From Larix kaempferi (Eukaryota > Streptophyta > Pinopsida > Pinales > Pinaceae), in the NCBI GenBank assembly GCA_027924585.1, contig BSBM01000125.1, positions 7,151,001-7,215,000 on the forward strand: DNA of 64,000 bases, written 5' to 3'. Of this stretch, positions 45,542-57,079 are shown piece by piece (position 1 is the stretch's first letter; each line of letters opens with the position of its first letter). The notes beneath the pieces were generated by a model, which saw only the letters and a program-made list of their open reading frames with translations, was not told the origin of the DNA and did no database searches. The position numbers and the translations under genes were made by a program.

Positions 45542-45601
45542 AATATTTGTTCTCAGCGACCACCTATACCGTAGGCTCCTCGACCGACTCCTATCAAGCG
45601 T

Positions 45602-46280
45602 TTGTCTGAAACAGAGATGCAAGTACGCCAAGAAAAGGGGCTTTGCTATAATTGTGATGAGAAATTCACTCGGGGACATAGATGTGTTCAGCAAAAGCTC
45701 TATCTCTTGGATGTGGAGTCTCCACCTGCCTCTGAAATTGGTGACGAAGATCCAGAAACACTGGATGCCCCGGTCGACATTCAGGAACAGCCTATTGACC
45801 CTCCGTCTCAGGATGACCAGCCAGAGATATATCTCCATGCTTTAGCTGGAATCACCACCCTCCAAAAAATGCGGGTCAGGGGTTACTTCAAGAAGCTTCC
45901 TCTTACAATACTCATTGATTCTGGTAGCACTCATAATTTCATTGACCCTCGGATCACCAAACAAGCTGATTGTTTTATCCATCCTTGCTCCAACTTTGAA
46001 GTCATGGTTTCCAATGGGGGCACCTTACCTTGCAAAGGGAAGTGTCGAAATGTGCGTATCTCTATGGGAGATTATACCTTGTGCTCTGACATGTTTGCCT
46101 TGCCCTTAGGCGGATGTGATGTGGTTTTGGGTGCTCAATGGCTACGCACACTTGGCCCTATCTTATGGGATTTTGCTGAACTTTGGATGCAGTTTTCCCT
46201 CAATGGACAAAAACACACATTGATAGGATTACAACCAGGTTCTCTCAGCATCATCAGTTCACATCGCATGGAAAAATCCT
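45602..46280 (+). pseudogene. Ty3-2 nucleocapsid/protease region
   Basis: It has the knuckle-like CYNCDEKFTRGHRC, retropepsin active site ILIDSGSTHNF near 45910 and second motif GGCDVVLGAQWL. Near 46270-46276 the poly-A run is one base shorter than in Ty3-1, which shifts the frame into the RT frame that continues from 46183. Ty3-1 is in frame here, so this is a mutation and not programmed frameshifting. Confidence 0.85.
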
Positions 46281-48585
46281 CAATAATAATTCACATGGTG
46301 TCATCGCTCAGATCCATTCCATCCAGATGCAACCATCAGCAGTCTCCACTACTCCTTTGGATCTACAACAAATTCTGGATCGATATACAGGTGTCTTTGC
46401 TGAACCAATGGGATTGCCACCTTCCAGACCAGAAGACCATCGTATTCAGCTCCTTCCTAGCAGTGTTCCTCCCAACATCAAGCCCTATCGCTACCCATTT
46501 CACCAAAAAACGGAGATTGAAATGCTCGTTCGGGACTTATTGAAGCAAGGTATTATTCGCCCAAGCACTAGTTCCTTTTCTTCTCCAGTTATTCTTGTCC
46601 GCAAAAAAGATGGGTCATGGCGCCTCTGCATTGACTTCAGAGCACTTAATCACCTCACCATCAAGGATAAGTTTCCAATTCCTGTTGTTGATGAGCTTCT
46701 TGATGAGCTTCATGGGGATCACTTTTTCTCCAAGTTGGATCTTCATTCTAGGTATCATCAAATTCGGGTTCATGAGGATGATATCCCTAAAACAACTTTC
46801 CGCACACATGATGGCCATTATGAGTTTTTGGTCATGCCCTTTGGCCTCACTAATGCTCCTTCCACATTCCAGGCCTTAATGAATAAAATATTTCGACCCT
46901 ACTTGCGGAAATTCATTCTGGTATTCTTTGATGATATCCTCATCTACAGTAAAACATGGGATGAACATCTCCAGCATTTGGATCTTGTCATGCAACTTTT
47001 CTCTGACCATCATCTCCATGCCAAGCAGTCTAAATGTGTTTTTGGACAGAAGGAAGTTGAGTATCTCGGGCACATTATCTCAGCACAAGGGGTTTGCATG
47101 GATCCTGCCAAAATTGATGCCATGAACAATTGGTCGCATCCTCAGACACTCAAGAGCCTTCGTGGTTTTTTGGGGTTGACTGGATACTACCCCAAGTCTG
47201 TCAAGGATTATGGGAAGATTGCAGCTCCATTAACTGCTCTATTGAAAAATGATGCCTTCACATGGACACCTGCTGCTCAGTGTGCATTTGACAAACTAAA
47301 ACAAGCTATGTGTACTACACCTGTGCTAGCTATGCCCTATTTTTCCAAGCCCTTCACTATTGAGAGTGATGCTTGCGGCAATGGACTTGGTGTTGTTCTC
47401 CTTCAAGATGAACACCCCATTGCGTTCACCAGCAAAGCCCTTTTAGGTAAGAATTTAGCTGCCTCTACCTATGAGAAGGAAATGATGGCTATTTTGCATG
47501 CAGTACAGAAGTGGCGCCCATACCTATTAGGGAATCATTTATGCATCAAGACTGATCACCAGAGTCTGAAATATTTCTTGGACCAGCGTGTCTCCTCCCC
47601 GGCACAACAGAAATGGGTTAGCAAACTCATGGGTTATGACTATGAGATCACTTACAAGAAGGGTAAAGACAATATTGTGGCAAATGCTCTTTCTCGCACA
47701 TTTGATGCCCAAGGTTCTCTTTCAGCTATTTCTATGCCTGTTCCAAATTGGTTGCAATCTGTTCAACAGGGTTATGTCAATGACTCCTCCTTATCTCAAA
47801 TCATCCAACGCTTGACCAACAACCCTTCTGCTATACCACATTACTCTTGGGATGGTGCTTCTCTGCGATACAAGGGTTGTCTGGTGCTTCCCCAGAGCAC
47901 AGATCTTCAACAGGCTGTCTTCTATGAACTCCATGCTTCTCCATCGGCAGGGCACTCTGGATTCCTCAAAACATATGAACGAGCACGGCGTAACTTCTTT
48001 TGGCAGGGCATGAAAAGGACAATTCAACAGATGGTGGCCGAATGTGATACCTGCCAGCGCAATAAGGGTGAAACAACACCCCTTCCAGGATTGCTTGAAC
48101 CCTTGCCCATACCTATACGGATTTGGACAGATATTTCTATGGATTTCATTGAAGGGCTCCCTAAATCTGGTGGGAAGACAGTGATTCTCATTGTGGTTGA
48201 TCACCTCTCCAAATATAGTCATTTTTGTGCTCTTAGCCATCCCTATACAGCCTCCTCCATCGCTCAAATTTTTCTGGACCAGATCTTTCGTCTTCATGGC
48301 ATCCCTTCTTCCATTGTCTCGGATCGTGATGCGACTTTCACCAGTCATTTTTGGACAAAACTATTTCGCCACACTGGCACTAAACTGAAGATGAGTTCGG
48401 GGTATCACCCACAAACAGATGGTCAGACTGAAATTGTCAATAAATGCTTGGAAACTTATCTGTGTTGCTTCACCTCGGAACAACAACATCAGTGGGTAAA
48501 ATGGCTCCCTCTCGTTGAATGGTGGTACAATACCTCTTACCACACTGCCTCTAAAATGACCCCATATGAAGCAGTCTATGGTTAG
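46183..48585 (+). CDS. Ty3-2 pol: RT, RNase H and integrase
   Basis: An 800-residue open frame. RT: VRKKDGSWRLCIDFRALN, FSKLDLHSRYHQIRV, FLVMPFGLTNAPSTFQ and catalytic VFFDDILIYSK near residue 245. RNase H: IESDACGNGLGVVL and YEKEMMAILHAVQKW. Integrase zinc domain: HASPSAGHSGFLKT...CDTCQRNKGE. Integrase core: TDISMDFIEGLP, IVSDRDATFTSHFW and GYHPQTDGQTEIVNK, giving the D,D,E set. It ends TPYEAVYG then TAG at 48583-48585. The same TAG is in Ty3-1. The catalytic residues of all three enzymes look complete, but the upstream protease is out of frame, so no normal Gag-Pol is made. Confidence 0.93.
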   Translation: MDAVFPQWTKTHIDRITTRFSQHHQFTSHGKILNNNSHGVIAQIHSIQMQPSAVSTTPLDLQQILDRYTGVFAEPMGLPPSRPEDHRIQLLPSSVPPNIKPYRYPFHQKTEIEMLVRDLLKQGIIRPSTSSFSSPVILVRKKDGSWRLCIDFRALNHLTIKDKFPIPVVDELLDELHGDHFFSKLDLHSRYHQIRVHEDDIPKTTFRTHDGHYEFLVMPFGLTNAPSTFQALMNKIFRPYLRKFILVFFDDILIYSKTWDEHLQHLDLVMQLFSDHHLHAKQSKCVFGQKEVEYLGHIISAQGVCMDPAKIDAMNNWSHPQTLKSLRGFLGLTGYYPKSVKDYGKIAAPLTALLKNDAFTWTPAAQCAFDKLKQAMCTTPVLAMPYFSKPFTIESDACGNGLGVVLLQDEHPIAFTSKALLGKNLAASTYEKEMMAILHAVQKWRPYLLGNHLCIKTDHQSLKYFLDQRVSSPAQQKWVSKLMGYDYEITYKKGKDNIVANALSRTFDAQGSLSAISMPVPNWLQSVQQGYVNDSSLSQIIQRLTNNPSAIPHYSWDGASLRYKGCLVLPQSTDLQQAVFYELHASPSAGHSGFLKTYERARRNFFWQGMKRTIQQMVAECDTCQRNKGETTPLPGLLEPLPIPIRIWTDISMDFIEGLPKSGGKTVILIVVDHLSKYSHFCALSHPYTASSIAQIFLDQIFRLHGIPSSIVSDRDATFTSHFWTKLFRHTGTKLKMSSGYHPQTDGQTEIVNKCLETYLCCFTSEQQHQWVKWLPLVEWWYNTSYHTASKMTPYEAVYG

Positions 48586-49172
48586 GCACCTCCAGCTCTT
48601 CTTCCATACACCCCCACCAGTTCACCAGTTCAGGAAGTTGACACAGTCCTTCGAAACCATGATCAGATTCTTCGCATTTTGCGGGACAATCTTCACATGG
48701 CAAGAAATCGCATGAAGCAACAAGCTGATCAACACCGTTCTGAGCGCACTTTTCAAGTCGGTGATATGGTTTTTCTTCGTCTCCGGCCGTACAAACAATC
48801 ATCCTTGAAACTCAAAGGGCGTCATAAGCTCGCTCCAAAGTTCTATGGGCCATATCGGATTCTTCAGAATATTGGGTCCGTTGCTTATAAATTGGAACTT
48901 CCTCCTTCTTCCCGCATTCATCCAGTCTTTCATGTCTCTTGTCTGAAGAAAGTTCTTGGCACCAACATCAGTGGACAAACGATTTTACCCGAACTGGATA
49001 ATGAAGGATCCATCCTTTTGGAGCCAGAGGCCATCCTTAATCGGCGCACGCGTTAGCTTTGCTCTCGCTCTATCACAGAGGTCTTAATTCAGTGGCACGG
49101 CATGCAACCAGAGGATGCTACATGGGAACCACTCCTTCAGATTCAACAACAATTTCCACATTTAAAGCTTTG
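48586..49172 (+). pseudogene. Ty3-2 integrase C-terminus with chromodomain-like tail
   Basis: In frame after the TAG: ALLPYTPTSSPVQEVDTV, the GPY/F-type region (FQVGDMVFLRLRPYKQ, LAPKFYGPYRILQNIGSVAY, HPVFHVSCLKK) and EPEAILNRRTR. A TAG near 49054 is then followed by ITEVLIQWHGMQPEDATWEP, a chromodomain-type end as in plant chromoviruses. The frame ends shortly before the purine tract. Confidence 0.85.
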
Positions 49173-49202
49173 AGGACAAAGCTTTTTTTAAGGGGGAGGG
49201 GA

Positions 49203-49577
49203 TGTTAGGAACCCATGTCTTTACTTTGTTAGTATGTTGTTGTTGGACGCATATGCTTTGTAAGTCGTCCCGTAGTATTTGTTGATCAATAGTTTGTGTT
49301 ATTGTTGTTGGCGCATATGCTTTGTAAGTCACCCTTAGTATTGTTGATCCATAGTTTGTAACGGCCCATGGTTTTGACCCATAGTATTGGCGCCTATAAT
49401 TAGTATATAAGTGTGTGTTGAGACGTATGAAGGCACCGTGAAGTTAATTGTATTGAGCTTGCTCAAAGGAGGTTGCCCCCTCGAAGTGGCCTGTGATCAA
49501 TATAAAAGTGATTCTGAGTTCTGTCATTTCTGCTATTTCGCATATTCTTGTTAATTAATTGTTGCAGGTGCATCACA
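49203..49577 (+). repeat. Ty3-2 3' LTR
   Basis: 375 bp, preceded by the purine tract AAGGGGGAGGGGA and followed by target duplication GTCGC. Confidence 0.93.
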
Positions 49578-50181
49578 GTCGCCGTACCCATATGTATGTT
49601 TCTCGTTCTTACGACCCCTTTCTCGTTCTATCATGAGTCAGTCGTTAAACCGTCTTACCTGTCATTGTACACATACTCAAAGCACACACATCAATAGTAC
49701 TGCTAAAAAATCGTCATATCATATTTCATTTCATTCATTTGCTAATCATTAAACAAACTTAGATATTTGTCCATTGGATTCAGATCATAATCACTCACAT
49801 AATTCCATTTCCATAATTCAGCATAGATACGACATTCATCACAAGGGTTCACATGTACTAATCAATCAAAAATATTTCATATTAAAATCACAAGTATCCA
49901 TAATCGTCACTAAATCAATCATTCCTTAGAAGCATATTTTTTTATCACATACGTCACTAATCAGTCAATAATTTTATTCTAAATCAACATAAATGCAGTC
50001 ATTTATCCTGGTTCCTTTAGCTAGGTCACTTACCAATATGTGTTGTCAATATCGATAGTCATAACGAGTTTGAGGGGCATTACATACACCCCCTCTAATT
50101 AAAACTTCGTACCAAAGTTATTTTTTGTTCTCATACCTTCGATGCTAGGCTTTAATTTAATTTCCTATTCTCATCTTCTTG

Positions 50182-50182
50182 A

Positions 50183-50262
<80 letters not shown>
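50182..50262 (+). repeat. (CT)n(AT)n compound microsatellite
   Basis: About 20 CT units run directly into about 16 AT units. Confidence 0.97.
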
Positions 50263-50268
<6 letters not shown>

Positions 50269-53200
50269 ACCTTCGGTAAGATATAGATTAGTAGTTATAA
50301 TCACGAATTATTGGTTGAAGGGAAACTATCCCATCATCACAAATCCATGCATAAGTCATTCTATATTCTCATAAGAATACTTACAATTATGTAATTGATT
50401 ATCAACTTGATACGAAAGTGTCGTAGCTTAGAGACTTGGACGGACATATTAACTTTAACTACCTAGTACTTTCATTAGTGAAATCATGTCTAGGTCAAGG
50501 AGCTTATCATGTCCTTACCTCATTTTTTCATTTCCATTTTCATATGACCCATTCGGCATACTTGCAAAGTCACATATTTTGTGGGTCATCATGGTCTCAT
50601 CGAGTCCTATCATCAAAACTAGTCATTTTTAAGTTGCAACTAGTCAGGTGGTTAGCATCATTGTGTTCAGTTCATCGTGTGATCATATTCATACCTTGCT
50701 TTACAAAAATAGTCTTCATTTGGACCTTTCGGTGGGTTTTCCAAGTTCTACCTTCCCCATCCTATATCAAAATCAAGTCAAGTTTGTAGTTTTGCAATTT
50801 AGTTAATCGTGCCACTATGTTGCAAAATCATCGTTCTTATGTTCATCTCTTCACAGTGGTCACATTGATATCTTGTTTGCCATATTTGGAGTTTTTTTTA
50901 ACCTCTCAATAGTCTGTCAAATTCCCGGGAAAAAGAGTCCTTTGGTGTATTGTTAGTAAATTATTTTTTATCAATTCTCCATCATTTAGTAAATTCTCCC
51001 AATGCATCCATCCACTAGTATTCTCATCATGGCTATGTAGGAAAAGTTTAAAATATCCGCAGTATTAGTTCCCTTTTTTTTTCCTGGTACATTTTCCTTG
51101 AACTTCAAATTTACTACAATCTCTATGCAACAATGTCATTTCTCTCTCTCAGTTGGCATATTCTAGGCTCTCTCTAATTGTTACTATTTCTTTGTTGCAT
51201 ATGATATTTGACAACAATGACCAAGATCACCCATATTTCCTTAATGTAAACCAACCAGCATTAGTTGATCTTAATTAGTGTCATGATTACATTTTAGCTA
51301 GGGATGCAGTCTTTCTTAGTCACTTTCTTCCTTCATGGTTGACCTCAAATCAAATTTGTAAAATCCTCAACAATCTTCATTGACAGGTTTTTAACCACCA
51401 TGTTAACAAACATTTCTATGATACTCTCACTTTTAATATCCTTGATAATAAAAAATACTATCATTTTACCAAATACTCACCCATCATTGGCTTAATTATT
51501 CACATTGCTTAGTTAATGTGCAACTTTAGTATGCTTTGTCCCCTAATTGTTACTCCACTCCTATTGAGAAAAGCAACAATACAGTACATACAATCATCCT
51601 TAGTCTAGTTCAATGTCTTTCCTTCTTTTTTTTATAGAATACAATCTCAACCCAAAATATACTAATATATATGGAAAGATCCAAATAAAGGGTCAATTTT
51701 GAATTCCCTTTTTATACAATATATAAATATATAAATTACTTTAACTCGGAAATATGAAATTTTGAGGAAAATTTAAAAAAAATTATATTACTCCAATGTA
51801 AGCTTAAAATACATAATTCCATCTTGTAGTAACCCAAAATATTATACTATAATATTAAGTAATCCCAAATATAGTAAATGCTGAATTTTCAACAAAAACT
51901 TTCACTAAAAAATCTTATAACTTCTTGGTAAGCATAAAATAATTAAAATTATTCACACATTAATTACGTTAGCACATATGTCTCCCTTCTATGATCACAA
52001 AATGATTCTAGTTAGAACCTTTATAAAATAAAAGGAGGTTTTAGCATAGAATTTATGATCCCATATATCTAGTAAATCTAGGTATTTAACTATTGCAATT
52101 ATTCTTTTGCAAAAGGTATACAATCATCTCAAGAATGAATGACATTTAATATCCATAACGACATTCTTCATATATTTTCCTTCCAATATTTTTCTTCAAA
52201 CTTACTCATCATAATTGCTTACTTATGTGCCTAACATAATATTTTATCACAAAATTGCATAAAAAGGATTTTACTATGCTTCCACACTAGTGAAATGCAC
52301 CCTATTATATTTAAACATCCTAATCCGCATTTCTTATCTGGTTACTATTAAAATACGTTAAGTAATCTCTGACTTGAGAAGTTCACACCTGAGTCCATGT
52401 CGAACTTGAAGGCATACCCATGACTCGCCTTTATATGTCTATATATATATATATATATAAAGACGGGTTTAAAGTAACAACCATACTACAAGCATGAGCA
52501 ACAGGCAGTCAACGCATTCAACTCGACGAACTCCCAAAGAAGACCGGGGATAAAACGTGAATGTCTAAAATCATCTATAATAGTATAACAATTGTCCCAG
52601 AAGGTGCAAAGGGACGCCGAAAGGAAAAAAATAAAATTCTCATATTTGTAAGTCATGATTATCAACAAATCATTGCCTTACAGTTAGTTAGAATAAGCAA
52701 ATTTCAAATTGTAAGATGGCACATAAAAATATATTAATAAAAATTGTAATATGTTAAAAAAAATTGTGATCCAATTTGGACATTGTTAACCAACTATTTT
52801 AAATTAAACAATTTGTAAGTTATACAATTTGACAACATAGCTATGGTGCATATTGAAATATATTAATAAAAATTGTGATTGAATTTTGACATTGTTAGCA
52901 AAAAAAATTAATTATAACAATTTGTTAAAATGGTTAGAAAGTTAGCACATACATTCTATAATATAATATCGTTTATGTTGTAAGCATAAAACTTGCTCTT
53001 CTAAATAAGGGTAAACCATATATAGATTTGCAAAACTCCTTTGATATTGACATTCTCATAAACATTTAGGTAATTAGATTTCTCCAAATCTATAAACTCT
53101 ATAACTATGTAAGCACTGACATCTAATCTACTAATTACTAATTCTTAATTCCAAATATTTAATTTATTACATATAATCCATCAAGAGACAATCCACTAAG

Positions 53201-53914
53201 ACATACAACTCAAAACCTTTTAACTTATCATGATAATCAAAACTAATGTTCTCACACTTCAATATACATAATGAATTCCATTATAACTTATAAGTCAATA
53301 AATCATATAAACATTGAATGCTGCAACAAAAAATGACATTGTCGTTATCATTTATTTTGTCAAAAGTTGATAAATTGAACTTTTTCCATTTTGCTATAAT
53401 TTAATTAATGTGACTCACTCACATCATCACATTTTGAAGGTAGAATATATTTTATATCCCGTAGTATTAAAGCTATGCTTAGTGAAGTTGTCTCCTTTTT
53501 AAAAGACATTCGGGATATTTTGATGCTCTACAAAATATTTTGAGCTAATCTTCAATTAAGACTATATTCTTATTTTTTTGTTTAGAGTGTCAATTTATTG
53601 ATTGATCGTTAGTTTGGAAATAATCATCATACATGTTACTAAAATAGGGTAATAATAATATTTATATGTAATAATGTTTTAAGCATTTCAATGAGTTTTC
53701 AAAGGCAATATTTGTCTTGTGAAATACATGACAAGCCTCAACCATGATGGATATGTAACATCCTTTTCTTAACCATGTAATTGTCAATTTTAAAGGACAA
53801 CACATATATGATATTTGTTGTGAATTAAAGGTTTCAAAATGTGACAATCTTTAAATATGCAATATGCAACTATGTTAACCACAAATCTCATTGATTGAGG
53901 TTTAATGACCCCAT

Positions 53915-54135
53915 TTTAACTAGGAAGAATAACACTCCTCATTCAAACACTCACTTTAAACCCAACTGGCATATATAATGATATATAAAATATGTTTTAA
54001 CTAGGAAGAATAACACTCCTCACTCAAACATATATAATAATATATAAAATATGTTTTAACGAGGAAGAATAACACTCATTCAAACACTCGCTTTAAACCC
54101 AACTTACATATATAATGATATATAAAATATGTATT
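53915..54135 (+). repeat. Three-copy direct repeat
   Basis: Three copies carry AGGAAGAATAACACTC and TATATAATGATATATAAAAT. The first and third are about 80 bp and the middle one is shortened by loss of the AAACCCAACT segment. Confidence 0.88.
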
Positions 54136-55689
54136 ACATTGTTGGAGGTTTAAGGTGAATATATTTATTTATAATTTTGATTAAATTTTTTAAAATATAT
54201 TAAATTTAGTTAAAATTATTAAAATAAATTTAATGTTAAAATTATTTTTAATATTGGAGATGTTTATTTTAATTTATAATTACACAATTAAATCAATATA
54301 AACAATTAAAATCACTCTCTAATATTATTAATTTATAATATTTATTATTATAAAAAATGTAAAAATTGACCTTTTATTTAATCAATAATAATAAATAAAA
54401 CAAAATTCCAATTGAGTTATTTTTTTAATATTTTATTTAATTAAGATTTGGAAAGGAAAAAAAATCATGTCTATAGTGTCATGTCTAGAAAACTTTGAAC
54501 ACATTTATAATGTCATGTCTAGAAAATGATAGAAATTATATAGTTAGATCATTGATTTTGTATAGTTTTATGCAGACGAAACTGCACGCTTATCACCTAC
54601 TTCTTGGAGACAACTATTCAAAGCTTAAACCAAAAGAGTTGATATCGTTACAGTGGAAAAACTATATAAATGGCCCACTTGAGTGCTCATATTCATAAAT
54701 AAAAAAAACTATCCAAAATGCCTAGTTTGGTGTTCACATAGGGTGATTATTTTGAGATTGTTGTGTCTAATGAGAAGGGGCAGAGCCCTAATATGGATAT
54801 TACAACTAAATACAAGTAGATGCATGGAACAAAGGTATGCATGAAAAAAACGAAAACAAAAAGGGCACTTATTTTAAATTTGAAATGGACAGATATTAAG
54901 CTAATTTTTATGAATGTTTGGATTTGAAAATGTAAAATATGAAGGATGTTCCTATGAATGTTAATATTCATTTGATTGAATACATGATATGGTATTTACA
55001 ATTTCAAAGATAGTGTCAGTTATATAGATAATAATCACAACATCCAAAGATCATAGAACTTAATCTAACAAGCAAATGTATCTTACAGGTGAAAGTGGAA
55101 AACAATGGCAACATATATCTTTCACTGACTACTAATTGGGAAAATACATCTAGGAAAACAACTAAGTTTTAGTTTCTTCAATTCCATACCTTCATGATTT
55201 AGGAAAATAACTTAATTTGCAAAATGAAAAAATGAAAAAAAAAAGAGAAAGAGAAAGATAAGATCAAAGGAGATAAATTTGTTCTACATAGATTGTAGCG
55301 GCACATTCCTCCTCTAAAATCCACCATAAAAAAATGACCCAAAGAGAGATGCTCACAATATTAATATGCCAAAATTTTGATGAAGCAAGGTGACATTATA
55401 TTATAAGAATGCATATACATATATAGGGTCTGTTAGCATTACCTGATATTTTTGGTATGTGTTCTCATCAGTAAGGTAAAGCAATGGAGATTTCCATCCA
55501 CACTCATGGTACTGTCCTTTAGATAAAAAGCAAAGCACCTTATAAGAAAAAAATTGAGATTGTCATCCACATTAATGGAGAGGCAAAATAATGTTACAGG
55601 GGTATTTAGATGTAATAAGTAGAAGAAGCACTTGCAAGAACTTTGCCCAAAGCCATTTGCATATGCATTGGCTAATGGCTATATGGAAG

Positions 55690-56105
55690 AATTGAAAAGG
55701 TTGGGCCACCATGAGTACTTTGAATGGTAAGTGATGGCATGCTCGAACTTATAGGGCTTGCATAAGATCCTGGATTCTGCATGGGAGGACCACTAGGGAG
55801 ATATGTAGCCGAAGAATAAGGTGGAACTTATAGGTGAGATTTCCAAGTTGTTCCTAAAGGTGTAGCATGTTGAGTAGGTGAGTTCATGTACATTTGATTT
55901 GGTGCAGTTCCTTGAAACAATGATCACGTTATTTGTGATAAAATTCCGATAACACTAGTTGGTTGTGGTGGATGTATAGCGGATACAAAATGATTTCTTG
56001 GATACACATATGGTGCAGATGGAAGCTATCCACCAACTCCAAGAACTGGTGGTTGATTTTGTACAATGCTTACTTTTGGAACTGTGTAGTTTCTTCTTCG
56101 ATCAT
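55690..56105 (-). pseudogene. Pro/Gln-rich coding relic
   Basis: One minus-strand frame reads through about 135 codons with stops at about three places. The composition is Pro, Gln, Ser, Tyr and Gly: NQPPVLGVGG, HPPQPTSVIG, GTAPNQMYMNSPTQHATPLG, SGPPMQNPGSYASPISSS. It looks like the disordered tail of a plant RNA-binding or transcription protein. No catalytic domain is visible and the family is not identified. Confidence 0.35.
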
Positions 56106-56691
56106 TATTAACATGTGTAAGGGTCATATGTCACTAATAAGAATCATAAGAAGAATTAAACACACATTATATTTCATAATGATTATTGTGCCAAAACAAA
56201 TCATGGTAAGAATATCTACATACTGAATCAAATCTTGACATGCTACATTCTCCTTCAAAACATTGCAATTTTTTGAACTATAGAAAATGTAGAGAACACA
56301 TGTTGTTTCAAGGAAAAGAGACAAACTACTTATTGTAAATGGAACTCAAACTTAAAAACTTGTGCACGCAAAACATAATTAAGAGTTTGTCAACATATTG
56401 TATGTAAAAGATGAACAATCACAACATATTGCATGTTTTCAATAAATGCAAGAAGAACAATACTCTTTGCTTCTCTTATTTGTCCATCAAGCCCAATGCA
56501 AACTATAGTGAACCCAAGAATCAGAAAGACCATGATATAATAATTTTATCTACATGAAATGCTATTATAACATACTTATTTTACTTGAACAACTCCATCT
56601 GAATAATGGCATAATTCTAAAACAACATGTTAATATTTGGTATGATGGCACCTCTTAGAACCCATGGCTTGAAGGCCCCACATGTATTTAC

Positions 56692-56763
56692 CTTGGAATG
56701 ATTCTTCCATCTAAAGCGGATCTCGTAGAAGAGGCTTTATCTAAATCACTAAATTGGTTTTCT
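56692..56763 (-). pseudogene. Possible RRM exon end
   Basis: The minus strand encodes QFSDLDKASSTRSALDGRII followed by PR and a GTAAAT donor. This resembles the second half of an RNA-recognition motif, as in polypyrimidine-tract-binding-type proteins. It lies upstream (same strand) of the Pro/Gln-rich relic and could belong to the same ancient gene. A further open stretch with NRDYHFNLGQAMTNIS and a GTAAGT donor lies at about 56983-57070. Confidence 0.3.
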
Positions 56764-57079
56764 TAAGAATTTGTTCATACTCAAATATAATAAAATAGGT
56801 AAATTGGGATAAAAAAAACTTGAAAACAACACTTTGTTTGCAATCTTTACACCCCTGGTATGCATCAAATATGGCATTATAACATAAAATCAATTTAAAA
56901 TTTTATTGCTTTCTGCAGAGAAGCATATTATTCAGAACATGGATATATGTAGCACCGCTATGTTAGAAGAAAAACTTACTGATGTTGGTCATGGCTTGTC
57001 CCAAATTGAAATGATAGTCACGGTTAATCCCACAAGGATCCCACAAGGACCAGTAGCTTTTGCAATTTTCCTACATACA

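Larger units (their letters stand above)
34323..49577 (+). mobile_element. Ty3/gypsy LTR retrotransposon Ty3-2 (host of the gag/protease-only element)
   Basis: LTRs 34323-34696 (374 bp) and 49203-49577 (375 bp) read TGTTAGGAACCC...CATCACA. Target duplication GTCGC lies at 34318-34322 and 49578-49582. The primer site TGGTATCAGAGC is at 34699-34710, two bases in. The purine tract is AAGGGGGAGGGGA before the right LTR. Gag, protease, RT, RNase H, integrase and a chromodomain-like tail are all present. A 9125 bp antisense element plus its 5 bp duplication interrupts gag at 36003. Point stops and one frameshift make it inactive. Without the insert it would be about 6.1 kb. Confidence 0.95.
49583..55680. 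other. AT-rich intergenic spacer
   Basis: No gene is recognised. The spacer holds a (CT)n(AT)n microsatellite at 50182-50262, an (AT)n run at 52440-52459 and the three-copy repeat at 53915-54135. Open frames are short, AT-rich and motif-free. Confidence 0.65.

Noticed and set aside
46260-46290. Programmed frameshift between protease and RT in Ty3-2
   Set aside because: Ty3-1 is in frame here, and the difference is one A in a homopolymer, which fits a simple deletion.
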